This document shows positions 42,928-52,723 of a stretch of 64,000 bases of DNA, piece after piece. The position numbers and the translations under genes were made by a program. The notes beneath the pieces were generated by a model. That model saw only the letters and a list, made by a program, of their open reading frames with translations, ran no database searches and was not told the origin of the DNA. Positions within the stretch are counted from its first letter, which is position 1, and each line of letters starts with the position of its first letter. Location: the NCBI GenBank assembly GCA_934635045.1, contig CAKTZA010000009.1:1-64000 (forward strand). Direction: 5' to 3'. The DNA comes from an uncultured Kiritimatiellota bacterium. GTDB taxonomy: Bacteria > Verrucomicrobiota > Kiritimatiellia > RFP12 > UBA1067.

Positions 42928-44953
42928 ACGTGATCCTCTCCCCATCTGCTTCAATGAATGGCACGCCCTCCTCCGGCATTCCGGCCTTCACGCCGAGCCC
43001 CTCAATCCACCAGCCATAGGGCGCCAGGCGATGCCCGTCAATCGTCCGAGGCACATCGCCAAGGTTCACGAGGAAGCGCACGCCACCGTATGTCGCCACA
43101 ACGGTTCCGTCGTCGGACGGCGTGGCCGGATCAATGCCACGCGCGAACAGGGGTGATCTGTCGTGTACAAACTCCGTGACACGGCCACCAACAGTCCGTG
43201 AAAGCACACGGGACTGTAGGGCGTGCAACCAGGCATACCAGCGCCGAATACGCTTATCCTTCGTCAGCTCATCTGCCTTGTACGCCACGACAATGTTGTA
43301 GCCGAGCGCAAGAACCCACGCGAGGACACGCTCGTTCCTGGTGAAACCCGCGAGATCATGATGGTAGAAAAGGAGCTTGTCTCGGAAGAGGCGCTGGGCC
43401 ACAGGTTCGAGAACCCACGTGTCAGCGGGGAAACGCTTTTCCTTGTGCAGTTTCCGTCCGACCATGTCCTCAAGCGGAACAGTCCCCCAGGCGCAGCCGG
43501 TCAGTCCGAGTTCTGAATCCGCCACCATGTCAAAGCCGTCCTCCGTGAAGAGCGGCATGTGGCGGCTGTCCTCCTCTACAATGGAAATCATACCCTCCTC
43601 ATGCGCCGTGACGGACGGGGAATGCGGGCTGAAGTCGCGAAACCACGGCAGGGAACCGCACTGATCCTGAAACAGGATGTCAGAGCCATAGGTCTCGCGC
43701 GCTTCACGCCGGGTGGCGCGGTTCGCCGCCTGCACGACCGGATGCCAGTACGTGATGTTGTAGCCCTTGTGCGGCCCGTACCTGAGCGTAATCGGGCTGC
43801 CGTCGCGCTTTCTGGCGATCGGCTCCATGCCGGCCTTCTTGAACACCTCCGACTTAAAGGGTTCGGAACCCCACCAGCATGGATTCGTGTACGGCATGAA
43901 CAGTCCGCCACGGGCATGGATGGCCGCCACCATGTTCTTGAAGTCGTCGGAGCTGCCAAACGTCTTCCGGGGCGGGAAGAAATCGGGATATGCGTTGTCG
44001 AAGCCATGCGGCATGTAGTCGTGGATATGGACGAGCGTCGGCATCGGCAAGTCCTCGGCAAGTGAGGTAATCCGCTTCGCGTCGGCAGCGAGGACGAGCA
44101 ACAGCGGAGAGGCGGCAAGCTTGCGCAGAAACGCCGTCCCGTCACGCGGCGGCAGTTTCGACGACAGCGAACGGCCGAGGCCATTTTCCTTCAGGTACGC
44201 CGCGAGGGACGAATCGACGGTTCCGCCCTCGACGATCCGCACCACTGGCGTCTCGACCGATTCGCCGGGCTTCAGCCAGTACGCCGATGCATGCGAATAG
44301 TATCCGCCACGGCTATCGCCAGCCACAGTCGCCGATCCCGGAACGAACGGATGCGGATTCTTCCACGGCGCAAAATACCCGCGACGCTGGACGCCATAGA
44401 CCTGGAGGGACGCGCCGGATTTCGTCTCCAGACGCGCCCAGTCCGCAAAGAGCGGCGGGTAGGGGACGGAGTAGTTGCACTTGGACGTGAAGAATTTCTC
44501 GTTGAGCGCCATGCCCGTCGTCTCGTTGCCGCGACCCGGGTAGACGAACCTCGCCACATCGGCTGGACGAAAGCGCAGGTTCGCAGGGAAGTGGAATTCC
44601 TCGACGATGCCCTTCTTCGCCGTCAAGCGGGCTTTCATCGTCAAGGATCCGTCGCGCGGACGCACCGTCGTTACCGTGACATCCAAGACGGGAGACGACC
44701 ATTTCGAGACAACCGTATCGCCGCGTCGCGTCTCTGTGAATCGTCCGCCGATGCGGTCCTCCCGTTCGACCTGCGCCGCAGAAAGCCTATTCGTCTCGGC
44801 GAACTTCACGCGCCACAGGCCGTGTTCGCCGGATTCAAGATAGGTCTTTCCATGGACATCACGGGCCACGATACGCCCCTTCTCGCACCGCACCTCGCCC
44901 ATGGCGGGCAAAAGCGTGCAAGCAACCGCCGAAAACGCAAGCAAAGCTCTCAT
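42917..44953 (-). CDS. DUF6259-like glycoside hydrolase (exported)
   Basis: A 678-residue exported protein. The signal peptide ends near 'PAMGEVRC'. An N-terminal beta domain (to about residue 290) precedes a TIM-barrel-like part with 'LVHIHDYMPHGFDNAYPDFFPPRKTFGS', 'DILFQDQCGS' and 'FTEDGFDMVADSELGLTG', consistent with the DUF6259 group of putative glycosidases. Candidate catalytic acids are the Asp of FQDQ and Glu of FTEDG, by position only. A GGGAGGGG site supports the start at 44953. It overlaps the downstream fusion gene by 11 bases and follows the phosphoesterase gene by 32 bases, so it is in the second carbohydrate operon. Confidence 0.7.
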   Translation of the reverse strand: MRALLAFSAVACTLLPAMGEVRCEKGRIVARDVHGKTYLESGEHGLWRVKFAETNRLSAAQVEREDRIGGRFTETRRGDTVVSKWSSPVLDVTVTTVRPRDGSLTMKARLTAKKGIVEEFHFPANLRFRPADVARFVYPGRGNETTGMALNEKFFTSKCNYSVPYPPLFADWARLETKSGASLQVYGVQRRGYFAPWKNPHPFVPGSATVAGDSRGGYYSHASAYWLKPGESVETPVVRIVEGGTVDSSLAAYLKENGLGRSLSSKLPPRDGTAFLRKLAASPLLLVLAADAKRITSLAEDLPMPTLVHIHDYMPHGFDNAYPDFFPPRKTFGSSDDFKNMVAAIHARGGLFMPYTNPCWWGSEPFKSEVFKKAGMEPIARKRDGSPITLRYGPHKGYNITYWHPVVQAANRATRREARETYGSDILFQDQCGSLPWFRDFSPHSPSVTAHEEGMISIVEEDSRHMPLFTEDGFDMVADSELGLTGCAWGTVPLEDMVGRKLHKEKRFPADTWVLEPVAQRLFRDKLLFYHHDLAGFTRNERVLAWVLALGYNIVVAYKADELTKDKRIRRWYAWLHALQSRVLSRTVGGRVTEFVHDRSPLFARGIDPATPSDDGTVVATYGGVRFLVNLGDVPRTIDGHRLAPYGWWIEGLGVKAGMPEEGVPFIEADGERITYVR

Positions 44954-44985
44954 CCGCCCCTCCCAGCTTTCAGGTATCACGCCAT

Positions 44986-46521
44986 TCAGGCCAACTTCAT
45001 CCAGTTAGACGCGACGGAACGCCCTTCATTCCCCCAGCAGTCTGCCGGCGTGACAACGAACCGCACGCTCCGGTTGCGAGGTATCACGTCACCGAAAAAC
45101 GCACACGTGCACGGCCCCTTCTCACGAGACTCGGCCTGCATGCCATCCGGCGGGAAAACCCGGCTCTCGGCTGCCGTCCGCACCGTATCCGCATCGCGCA
45201 CCTCGCAGCGAACGCCAAAATCGTAGGCCCGTATCGGCGAACCGGCAAGCGTCGTGACGGGCGGGAACGAAACCACGACCTGCTCGCGCGGCGTCTTGTC
45301 GTCACTGTAGCCGTCCTTCGCCCGGCGATGTCCATCCTTCACGCGCTTGGCCGTCACCTTCGCGCCCGGCGCGAACTGGGGAGGCGTGGCCTTCGCAGCC
45401 TCGGCGCGGCGGCGGAAGTCGAACGTCGCCACGCCCTGCGGCGGAACCGTGCGCCCGCCGTAGAGAGGAATAATCCAGTCCGGTCCAAGCGACTGGTCGT
45501 GCGTCCACTCGCGCCGCTCGAATACGATGCGGTCTCCGTAGACCGACATCAGCATACCCTGCCGGACGCTGTGCACGTCCACCTTCGGCATCTCCTGCGG
45601 CGGCGTGCGGTTGAAGTCGGCGCAGTTGAAGCCGTTTTCCCTGCCCGGAACGGTGAACTCGTGCCCACGTGCACAGGAACATCCGACCGAGGTGAACTCA
45701 CCCTGCCAAACGCACTTCTCGTCCGTCAGCGACTGGTGCTCGTGCCCCGTGAGCGCAAGGCAGTTGGGATAGCCGTTCAGGGCCTTTCGCGTCAGGCCCC
45801 TGTCAAAGGACTTGATCCACTTTTCGCCGCGCAGGAGCCACGTTGCGTATGTCGTGTCCTCCACGTACTCGTGCTGGACGTAGAAGAACGGACGATCCTT
45901 GGGGAGATCGAGCGTGGGCAGGAACTCCGGCAGCGGCGTACGCTCGTTTTTGAAGCCCTTGGCGTACTTATGGCCCTGTTCGTCCCCCAAGATGCTCATC
46001 CAGTTGCGCAGGATGAACGTGTACCCCTTCACGGTCTTCGCGCGGATCGGCTTGTAGTCCTCCCCAAAGCAGCTCTGCCACACTTCCTGTTTGCGCCAAT
46101 GGAACGCTTCGGCCTTCGACTCGTCGAATGTTTTGAACCAGCTTCCGGCAAATGCGTCCTCATCGTGGTTCCCTGTCACGAAAAGCTTTTCGATGCGGAC
46201 GCCATCCGAACGGCGATCGTCTGGGAAAACCTTCCGCCAGGTACGCGCCACGGACTCGAACTCGCACCTGCGGCTCGTGGTCGTGAGGTCACCGGCGATC
46301 AGCACGGCATCGACCTTGCGGCTGTCGTAGAAGCGCAGCGCCTTCTCGAAGAAATTGGCGTTGTCGTCCCGCGTGATGTGGATGTCCGAAAGAACCCCCA
46401 CGATCAGGTTGGGCCTTGCGCCCTTCGGCAAGGAGGCCAACGCCGTGTGCGCCGTCTTCGACATGGCAGACGGCACCAGCGCCGCCCCTGTCGCACCCAA
46501 AAGAAACTCGCGTCGATTCAT
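44986..46521 (-). CDS. Exported metallophosphoesterase
   Basis: A 511-residue calcineurin-like phosphoesterase. The N-terminus 'MNRREFLLGATGAALVPSA' is a twin-arginine-like signal. Metal-binding motifs follow in order: DIH (VGVLSDIHITRD), GDLTTT, GNHDE and GHEHQS. The C-terminal 130 residues are beta-rich. It probably removes phosphate from an organic substrate outside the cytoplasm. It is the second gene of the locus that starts with the lectin-like protein, 28 bases downstream, so it may act on phosphorylated glycans; this is inference. Confidence 0.85.
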   Translation of the reverse strand: MNRREFLLGATGAALVPSAMSKTAHTALASLPKGARPNLIVGVLSDIHITRDDNANFFEKALRFYDSRKVDAVLIAGDLTTTSRRCEFESVARTWRKVFPDDRRSDGVRIEKLFVTGNHDEDAFAGSWFKTFDESKAEAFHWRKQEVWQSCFGEDYKPIRAKTVKGYTFILRNWMSILGDEQGHKYAKGFKNERTPLPEFLPTLDLPKDRPFFYVQHEYVEDTTYATWLLRGEKWIKSFDRGLTRKALNGYPNCLALTGHEHQSLTDEKCVWQGEFTSVGCSCARGHEFTVPGRENGFNCADFNRTPPQEMPKVDVHSVRQGMLMSVYGDRIVFERREWTHDQSLGPDWIIPLYGGRTVPPQGVATFDFRRRAEAAKATPPQFAPGAKVTAKRVKDGHRRAKDGYSDDKTPREQVVVSFPPVTTLAGSPIRAYDFGVRCEVRDADTVRTAAESRVFPPDGMQAESREKGPCTCAFFGDVIPRNRSVRFVVTPADCWGNEGRSVASNWMKLA

Positions 46522-46549
46522 CTCTATTCCTCTTTTTCTTTGTTTTTGG

Positions 46550-48847
46550 TTAACGAATAATCAGGCAGAAGCCAGTACCCAAAATCACCGAACCAAGACC
46601 TTCCACCCAGTCGCAGTCCAAGGCCGTCCACGTGCCGCGCCGGAAGGTCTCCCCCGACACGGTCGCACTGCGGAAAAAGGCCGCTACCCCCGGTGCCACA
46701 GACAGTCTCGCGCCTCGTGAAAGTCTTGCGCGCGTTCCGCTCGTGACCTTGTCGTTGCGGTCGATGCCGAAATCCACGGCATCAAGCGACAGGATGGAAT
46801 CTGTCGGCAACGACAGCACACCGTCCGTCACAATCCCGAACCGAAGGTCTGACGCATAGGCGACTTCAAGGCCATCGATCAAAACAGATGTCGTGCGACC
46901 GCCGGTGGCAGAGGTGAACGCAAGGTAGGCCTTTTCGCTACCGCAGATTTCCGTAAGATCCACCCCCGTCCACATGCGGGTAAACACGACAGGCTCAACC
47001 TTGTCGTCCTGCTCCTGCTTGAGCGTAAGCGTCACAGTCTTTGCGACCGTATCGCTTTCAAGCGCAAAGTCAAAGGTGCGCGTCAGCAGGATGTCCTTGC
47101 CGTTCGCATCCTTCTCCCCCGCATACGTGTTGAAGTAGATCATCGGGTCTGTGATGTAGCGGTTGTCCGGGTTCTTCTTGTCAAAGGCGTCCTCCCATCG
47201 GCCGTTTCTCCCGAAGCGGTATTGTCCCATGTGATCCCATGTTGTATAGTTGACGAAGCCGATGGCCAAGCTGTTCGTGATCGCGGCGGATGCGTTTGTC
47301 GCCGAATGGTAGCCCAAGTCACTGCTCACGTTCCATTCGCCGCAAGCCGAAAAGCCGCGCGGATCGTTATGAAGGACGAGCGCAAAGCCCCATGCGCCCG
47401 AACCGGTCATCGTCGCCCGACCGGAAACCCTCATCCGTCCGGCAATCGCGATTGGACGCTTTCGCGCTGTCAGGGACACGTTTTCTCTGGTCGCGCTCCC
47501 GACCCTTAGGCCAATCGTGCCATCCGCATTCTGCTGGTAAGGGGATTCAGATGCGGCGGCGACAGAATCGCCGTTGGCATTGAAGCGATCATAATGCCAA
47601 AGTCCGTTCGCGGCATCGGACGGCACCGACACCGCATTCGGCAGGCTTGAAAACGAGATGTCACCATCCGATGAACAGACGCCAAGGTTCAACACCTGAT
47701 CGTTGGAATCGAGGTTCACGAGAGACACGTCCGTCTGTGGCGCAGTGAAACGAACCGTGCCCGCCAGGCGATTGGTCGCAAATGGAGAGTTCGACGAGAC
47801 AATGATTTCCGGCGATGCAGTCGTGACGACAAGCGACTTCAGGAATGTGTCATCCTGTCCGTCATTGATTCTGAGATTGGAAATCGTTCCGTACGTCGTG
47901 CGTCCGCCCGAATCCGTCGTGAACGCAAGGTACGCCGTGTTGCCCTCGCAGATCTCCGTCAAGTCCGTGTTCTCCAGCGTACGCGTAAAGACGACATCCG
48001 CGCCGTCCTGTTCCTGTGTGAGCGTCAGCGTCACCGTCTTCGCGGACGTGTCGCTCGCAAGCACGAAATCAAACACCCGCGTAGAGGCGACCTCGGGCGT
48101 CACCGTGGTGTCAGCCGTGTTGAAGAAAATCATCGGGTCTGTCGTCGCCGTCTCCGTCCAATTGCCGTTTCGTCCAATCCTGTAGCGGCCAAAGTAGTCC
48201 TTCTTGTGGAAATTGACGAAGCCGACGGCAAAGCTCTTCAGGATTGGATCGGTCGTCTGGGCATAGCACAGCCCCTCGTTGCCGGCTTGCGTCCCCTTCG
48301 CCTCGTAGCCGCGCAGATCGTTGTGGAGAACAATCGCAAGCCCCCAAGCGCCGGTGCCGGACAGCGTTACGCGCCCGGAGATCGACATCTTGCCATCGAG
48401 CCGCACCGGCACCTTGCGAGACGTGACCGTCGAGCCCCAGCTTGTGTTTGTGCCGACGGCAAGCGCCCCTCCGCCAAGATCAAAAGGATCGCCCGTCTCG
48501 GTTCTGATTGACTGGGTCACGTTCCCGACCTTAATCGCAGTCTCGGCCCGATAATACCAGTCTTCAGGCACCTCCCTCGCACACATAAGCTCCAGAGAAC
48601 CGGCCTCGTAGACAAGGTCAAGGTCACGCGCCGCAGTCCTCGTCAGCGCAAGCCGCCCCTCGCCTCTCTTGTGGACGGTCTCGCCCGCAAGCGCAGAAAA
48701 ATCCGAGGCCGTCGGCCTTGCACACGCTCCGGCAGGGACGTTCACGGCCCATGTGTCACCCTCCTTTTCCACAATTTGCGCAAACAGAAGCAGACACGGA
48801 AAAAGAGCCGTGACCAGGCTGACGACCGCCTTTTTACTGTTGAACAT
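46550..48847 (-). CDS. Exported protein with two lectin-like domains
   Basis: A 765-residue exported protein with a signal peptide (residues 1-24). Two halves of about 210 residues resemble each other: 'GRVTLSGTGAWGLAIVLHNDLRGY' (about residue 160) and 'GRATMTGSGAWGFALVLHNDPRGF' (about 470), each followed by 'GFVN', 'FGRYRIGRNGNW' or 'GQYRFGRNGRW', and 'TVTLTLTQEQD'. These match the L-type (legume-like) lectin fold. A C-terminal beta region ends in FCLIIR. It is probably a surface or periplasmic glycan-binding protein. It is the first gene of the second carbohydrate operon; AGAGGTGTGT supports the start at 48847. The C-terminal -IIR is shared with the beta-helix protein at 9283-11247. Confidence 0.75.
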   Translation of the reverse strand: MFNSKKAVVSLVTALFPCLLLFAQIVEKEGDTWAVNVPAGACARPTASDFSALAGETVHKRGEGRLALTRTAARDLDLVYEAGSLELMCAREVPEDWYYRAETAIKVGNVTQSIRTETGDPFDLGGGALAVGTNTSWGSTVTSRKVPVRLDGKMSISGRVTLSGTGAWGLAIVLHNDLRGYEAKGTQAGNEGLCYAQTTDPILKSFAVGFVNFHKKDYFGRYRIGRNGNWTETATTDPMIFFNTADTTVTPEVASTRVFDFVLASDTSAKTVTLTLTQEQDGADVVFTRTLENTDLTEICEGNTAYLAFTTDSGGRTTYGTISNLRINDGQDDTFLKSLVVTTASPEIIVSSNSPFATNRLAGTVRFTAPQTDVSLVNLDSNDQVLNLGVCSSDGDISFSSLPNAVSVPSDAANGLWHYDRFNANGDSVAAASESPYQQNADGTIGLRVGSATRENVSLTARKRPIAIAGRMRVSGRATMTGSGAWGFALVLHNDPRGFSACGEWNVSSDLGYHSATNASAAITNSLAIGFVNYTTWDHMGQYRFGRNGRWEDAFDKKNPDNRYITDPMIYFNTYAGEKDANGKDILLTRTFDFALESDTVAKTVTLTLKQEQDDKVEPVVFTRMWTGVDLTEICGSEKAYLAFTSATGGRTTSVLIDGLEVAYASDLRFGIVTDGVLSLPTDSILSLDAVDFGIDRNDKVTSGTRARLSRGARLSVAPGVAAFFRSATVSGETFRRGTWTALDCDWVEGLGSVILGTGFCLIIR

Positions 48848-48903
48848 ACACACCTCTTATGGTTTGAACAATTATTGGACAGTGCCTCTTCAAAGGCATT
48901 TGA

Positions 48904-48909
48904 ATTATA
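48904..48909 (-). promoter_or_regulatory. -10 box of the lectin/phosphoesterase/glycosidase operon
   Basis: TGGTATAAT with a leader of about 55 bases, which contains a small inverted repeat TGCCT/AGGCA (about 48881-48896). The rest of the gap between the regulator and this operon shows no gene. Confidence 0.55.
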
Positions 48910-48980
48910 CCAAATTCGGTCACGCAAAAGAGAACAGTCTGTCCGACGAAAAGCAAACAAATTGTCCGGCAATCCGAAGC

Positions 48981-50168
48981 CTATGTCCGCCGCGACTTTT
49001 CGCGCCACTGCGCGAGCGTGTGTCCCGTTGCCGCCTTGAACACGCGGCGCAGGTCAACCAGAGACGAAAAGCCGCAGAAGTCGGGCAGGGACGCAAGGTC
49101 GTGGTCGCCGCCCCGGATCAGCTCCTTCACCCGCGCAATGCGCCGGCTGCGGATCTCCTCCAGGATCGTATGGCCCAGGCACGCGCGAAAACGCTGATGG
49201 CCGTAAGAACGCCGACAGCCCATGACCGCGATGACGTCTGCCGACGTGATGCGGTCGGTCGCGTGCCGGCGGATGAACTCCAGCGCCCGCATGACACGCC
49301 CGTCACAGACGGGCAGAAGCTGCGTCGATGCGCGGCGCACGACCTGCGCGACGCCAAAGGTCGCGGCCTGTCCCCGAACGTCCTCGCCCGCCAGCAGACG
49401 ATGCAGCGTCTGCGCGGACAGGTAGCCGCACGACTCGAAGTCCTGTTCGACGCTCGTCAGCGTCGGGTCGCCGCTCTCGCAGATGTCGCGCCGGTTGTCC
49501 ACGCCCACGAGCGCGATCTCGTCCGGGATGCCGATGCCCTCCGCGAGGCAGATGCTGCGGACGCACTCGGCCACCACGTCGTTCGCGGCGAACACGCCGC
49601 AGGGTCTCGGCAGGGCCATCAGCCACGTCCGCAGGGCGCGCATCCGCCGCGCCGCCGTCGTTGCCGGGACGGCAAACCGGCTGAACGTCGCGCCGTGGGC
49701 TTGCGCCCGCCGCGCGAACACGTCGCCTCGCCCCACGCTCCACGCGCGACACGGGTCGGCGACGAACGGCACATAGGCGAAATGGACGAGCCCCTGCCGG
49801 ACAAGCTCGTCGAACGCCGCACCCGCCACGGCTTCCGCATCGCTCGACACGCACGCGAACGGCGCACGATCCGCGCCAACCGCGTCCGGCGAACTGTCGC
49901 AGAACACGACCGGAACCCCGTTCAGTCCGGGCATTTCGGACAGCGTCTCGACCGAAAGCCCCGCGTCCGCCAGAAGCCCAACCGGACGCCACTGGTCAAC
50001 AAGCCCGCCCAGGATGTCCCGGTAGTCGATGCGGAGCAGCGTCCAGCCCGCCACGTCGGCGTAGCGCCGAATGCCCTTCACAAGACGCACGGACGACTCG
50101 TCCACCGCAATCCGCAAAACCAGCACGCACGGACGCGCGGCAGTCGTTCCCCGGTGGCGTTTGACCAT
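48981..50168 (-). CDS. XylR-type transcriptional regulator (second copy of the type)
   Basis: A 395-residue regulator with a LacI-like sensor (about residues 12-270, 'GVFAANDVVAECVRSICLAEGIGIPDEIALVGVDN') and a C-terminal AraC helix-turn-helix pair ('ATDRITSADVIAVMGCRRSYGHQRFRACLG', 'SLPDFCGFSSLVDLRRVFKAATGHT'). It is the same domain plan as the regulator at 14449-15618, but the sequence differs, so it should sense another sugar. It lies directly upstream of the lectin-led operon and is its likely regulator. It follows miaB by 24 bases and is probably cotranscribed with the GH97 operon too. Confidence 0.87.
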   Translation of the reverse strand: MVKRHRGTTAARPCVLVLRIAVDESSVRLVKGIRRYADVAGWTLLRIDYRDILGGLVDQWRPVGLLADAGLSVETLSEMPGLNGVPVVFCDSSPDAVGADRAPFACVSSDAEAVAGAAFDELVRQGLVHFAYVPFVADPCRAWSVGRGDVFARRAQAHGATFSRFAVPATTAARRMRALRTWLMALPRPCGVFAANDVVAECVRSICLAEGIGIPDEIALVGVDNRRDICESGDPTLTSVEQDFESCGYLSAQTLHRLLAGEDVRGQAATFGVAQVVRRASTQLLPVCDGRVMRALEFIRRHATDRITSADVIAVMGCRRSYGHQRFRACLGHTILEEIRSRRIARVKELIRGGDHDLASLPDFCGFSSLVDLRRVFKAATGHTLAQWREKSRRT

Positions 50169-50192
50169 GTGTCTGCTCCTTCCGCAGCCTCT

Positions 50193-51530
50193 TCAGGCGG
50201 GAACGCCGACCAGGATCTGCGGATGCGCTTCGGTGATGCGGATGCGGACGAGCGAGCCGATGGCCGGCGCGCGCAAGGCGCAGGCGGCATCGGCCGGCGG
50301 CTCCCAGACGACGATGCGGTTGCCAGAGTCGCGCCCCGACAGGCGCGCCTTGTTGCGCTTCGACGGCCCTTCGACCATGACCTCGCGCACCGTGCCGACA
50401 AGCGCGTCGTTGCGGCGCTGGCCGCGAACCTCCTGGTCGGCGAGAAGCACCTGGTCGCGCCGTTCCTTCTCCGCCGTCGGCACGTCGTCCGGCCGCGCCG
50501 CGCTGCGCGTCCCCGGACGCGGCGAGTACTTGAAGACGAAGGCGTTGTCGAAGCCGGCCTCCTCCATCAGCGACCGCGTCGCCTCGAAGTCCGCCTCCGT
50601 CTCGCCCGGATAGCCGACGATCACATCCGTCGTCACCGCGAATTCGGGATCGAACGCGCGGAGCTTCCGCACCGCGTCGAGGTACTCGGCGCGCGTGTAG
50701 CGCCGCCCCATCTCCTTCAGGATGCGGTCGGAGCCGGACTGCACCGGCAGGTGCAGGTGACGGCAGACCTTCGGGCAGTCCCGGTAGACGGCGACCAGCT
50801 CGTCCGTGCAGCCCTTCGGGTGCGCCGAGGTGAAGCGGATGCGCGCAAGCCCGTCGATCTCCTGCAGGGCGCGCAGAAGGCGCGGGAACGCCTCGCCCTC
50901 GTCCGTCTCCCACGCCCGGTTGCGGATGCCGTAGCGGAGGACGCTCTGTCCGAGGAGGCAGACCTCCTTCACGCCGCGCGCGGCGAGGCTCTTCACCTCG
51001 GCGATGACTTCCTTCGCCGGGCGGGAGTACTCGTGCCCGCGCACGTCCGGGACGATGCAGTAGCTGCACCGGTTGTCGCAGCCGAGAAGCACCGTCACGT
51101 AGCTCTGCACGGCGGCGAACGTCCCGGCGCGGCGCGTGTCCGGGTGCGCGTCCAGCCCCTGCGGCACCTCGTCGTCGCCCAGCTCCAGCGTCGGGTACTT
51201 CGCGTCCGCCACGATCTTCGGGATGAGGCCGAAGCGACGCGGCCCGACGGCGAAATGCAGCTTCGGCAGGCGCCTGAAGACGTCCGCCCCCATCCGCTTG
51301 ACGGCACAGCCCATCAGGCCGACGACCTTGCCCGCCGCGAGCAGGTTCCCGGCCTTGCCGACGGACTTCTCCTCGGCCTTCTGGCGGACGGTGCAGCTGT
51401 TGATGAGGACGAGGTCGGCCGCGCCCTCCGTCGCGACCTCCTCATGGCCCGCCGCGACGAGCAGCGCCGCGACCGCCTCCGAGTCGCGCACGTTCATCTG
51501 ACAGCCGTAGGTATGGATAAGGAACTTCAC
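50193..51530 (-). CDS. miaB: tRNA-2-methylthio-N6-dimethylallyladenosine synthase
   Basis: Radical-SAM methylthiotransferase that modifies A37 of tRNAs. The 445-residue protein has the three N-terminal cluster cysteines (YGCQMN, INSCTVR, LMGCAVKR), the radical-SAM motif CDNRCSYC, and a C-terminal TRAM domain. 'HLPVQSGSDRILKEMGRRYTRAEYL' is typical of MiaB. The start is the GTG at 51530 overlapping the stop of the RNA methyltransferase gene by 4 bases; the conserved 'KFLIHTYGCQMN' begins there. The longer frame upstream lies inside the other gene. Confidence 0.92.
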   Translation of the reverse strand: MKFLIHTYGCQMNVRDSEAVAALLVAAGHEEVATEGAADLVLINSCTVRQKAEEKSVGKAGNLLAAGKVVGLMGCAVKRMGADVFRRLPKLHFAVGPRRFGLIPKIVADAKYPTLELGDDEVPQGLDAHPDTRRAGTFAAVQSYVTVLLGCDNRCSYCIVPDVRGHEYSRPAKEVIAEVKSLAARGVKEVCLLGQSVLRYGIRNRAWETDEGEAFPRLLRALQEIDGLARIRFTSAHPKGCTDELVAVYRDCPKVCRHLHLPVQSGSDRILKEMGRRYTRAEYLDAVRKLRAFDPEFAVTTDVIVGYPGETEADFEATRSLMEEAGFDNAFVFKYSPRPGTRSAARPDDVPTAEKERRDQVLLADQEVRGQRRNDALVGTVREVMVEGPSKRNKARLSGRDSGNRIVVWEPPADAACALRAPAIGSLVRIRITEAHPQILVGVPA

Positions 51531-52723
51531 TTCTTCTTCAGCACGACCAGCGTCTCGAAGCGCGCCGTGCGCGGAAACATGTTGAACCACCGGACGGACG
51601 CGACGTCATACGACCGCGTAATCTCGCGCAAGTCGCGCACGAGCGTCGCCGGATCGCAGCTCACGTAGAGGATGCGCGGAGCCGCCGACGCCGCGAGCCC
51701 CTGCGCGCCGCCCGGCTCCAGCCCACCGCGCGGCGGATCGACGATGACGGTCGTCTGCGGCCCAATGGGCAGACGCTTCAGGCAGCGCCCGACCTGCTCG
51801 GCGCGGAATGTCGCCTGCGCGGCTTTCTGCGCGGCGGCGTTCCGCGTCGCGAACGCGACCGCCTGACGGCCCGACTCGACGCCGAGCAGCTTCGGCGGAC
51901 GGCACGCGAGCCCGAACACGCCCACGCCACAGTAGAGATCGAGAACCTCCGGCGCGACCGCGCGACCCTTTTCGTATTCGGCGACGACCGCCTGGGCGAG
52001 CGCTTCACCGACTTCGGGATTGACCTGGTAGAAGCCATCCGCCGGCACCTCGAAGTCAAGGCCACACGTCGTCTCCTTCAGGACAAGATCCTTCGGCGCG
52101 TCGCCGACCCACCACTTGACGCCCGTCTTCCTCGTCCAGCGGACGGTGACGTTCCCCTTCTGCGCCGTGTCGCGGCGGACGGCCTCCGGCCCCGTCGTGA
52201 GCAGCGTCGTCACCGCACGCCGGATCTCGGGCAGCTTCGCGTTGATCTCGGGCCGCGCCAATGGATCGCTCGTCACGTCGACAATGGCGTGGCTCGGCTC
52301 CATGCGGTAGCCGATCGCCCACGCGCCATCCTGCCGCGCGAAATGGTAGACGACCTTGTTGCGGTAGTGGAGGAAGGAGGGAACGGGGAACGGGGAACGG
52401 GGGAAGAAGGGGGCCTGGATGCGGGCGCGGTCGAAGAACTCGCGGAGCTGCTGTTCCTTGGCGGCGCATTCGCCCGCCTCGGAAAGCCCCGCGTAGACCA
52501 TGCCCGGCATAGCGCCCGCCACGGCGTCATCGCGCCGCTCCGGCGAGCGTTCGACGACCTCGACGAGACGCGCCTTGACGAAGTGCTTCTTCTCCTCGAC
52601 AATCTCGGCCTTGACCTGCTCGCCGGCCCACGCGCCGGGCACGAACACGACACGCCCGTCGCCGAGGCGGCCGAGGCCGTCCCCGCCGTAGACGTTCTTC
52701 GCGATGTAGACGGTCGAGATCAC
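51527..52723 (-). CDS. RNA m5U methyltransferase (TrmA/RumA family)
   Basis: A 398-residue SAM-dependent uracil-C5 methyltransferase. An N-terminal TRAM domain (residues 1-60) precedes a central domain and the Rossmann core: 'VLDLYCGVGVFGLA' (SAM binding), 'TTVIVDPPRGGL', and the catalytic Cys in YVSCDPATLVRD. The usual iron-sulfur cysteines of RumA are missing: where relatives have CPGCxY, this protein has MPGMVY. A proline-rich stretch (FFPRSPFPVPS, about residues 106-116) comes from a G/A-rich repeat. The GTG start overlaps the GH97 stop by 4 bases. Whether it acts on tRNA or rRNA cannot be told. Confidence 0.88.
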   Translation of the reverse strand: MISTVYIAKNVYGGDGLGRLGDGRVVFVPGAWAGEQVKAEIVEEKKHFVKARLVEVVERSPERRDDAVAGAMPGMVYAGLSEAGECAAKEQQLREFFDRARIQAPFFPRSPFPVPSFLHYRNKVVYHFARQDGAWAIGYRMEPSHAIVDVTSDPLARPEINAKLPEIRRAVTTLLTTGPEAVRRDTAQKGNVTVRWTRKTGVKWWVGDAPKDLVLKETTCGLDFEVPADGFYQVNPEVGEALAQAVVAEYEKGRAVAPEVLDLYCGVGVFGLACRPPKLLGVESGRQAVAFATRNAAAQKAAQATFRAEQVGRCLKRLPIGPQTTVIVDPPRGGLEPGGAQGLAASAAPRILYVSCDPATLVRDLREITRSYDVASVRWFNMFPRTARFETLVVLKKK

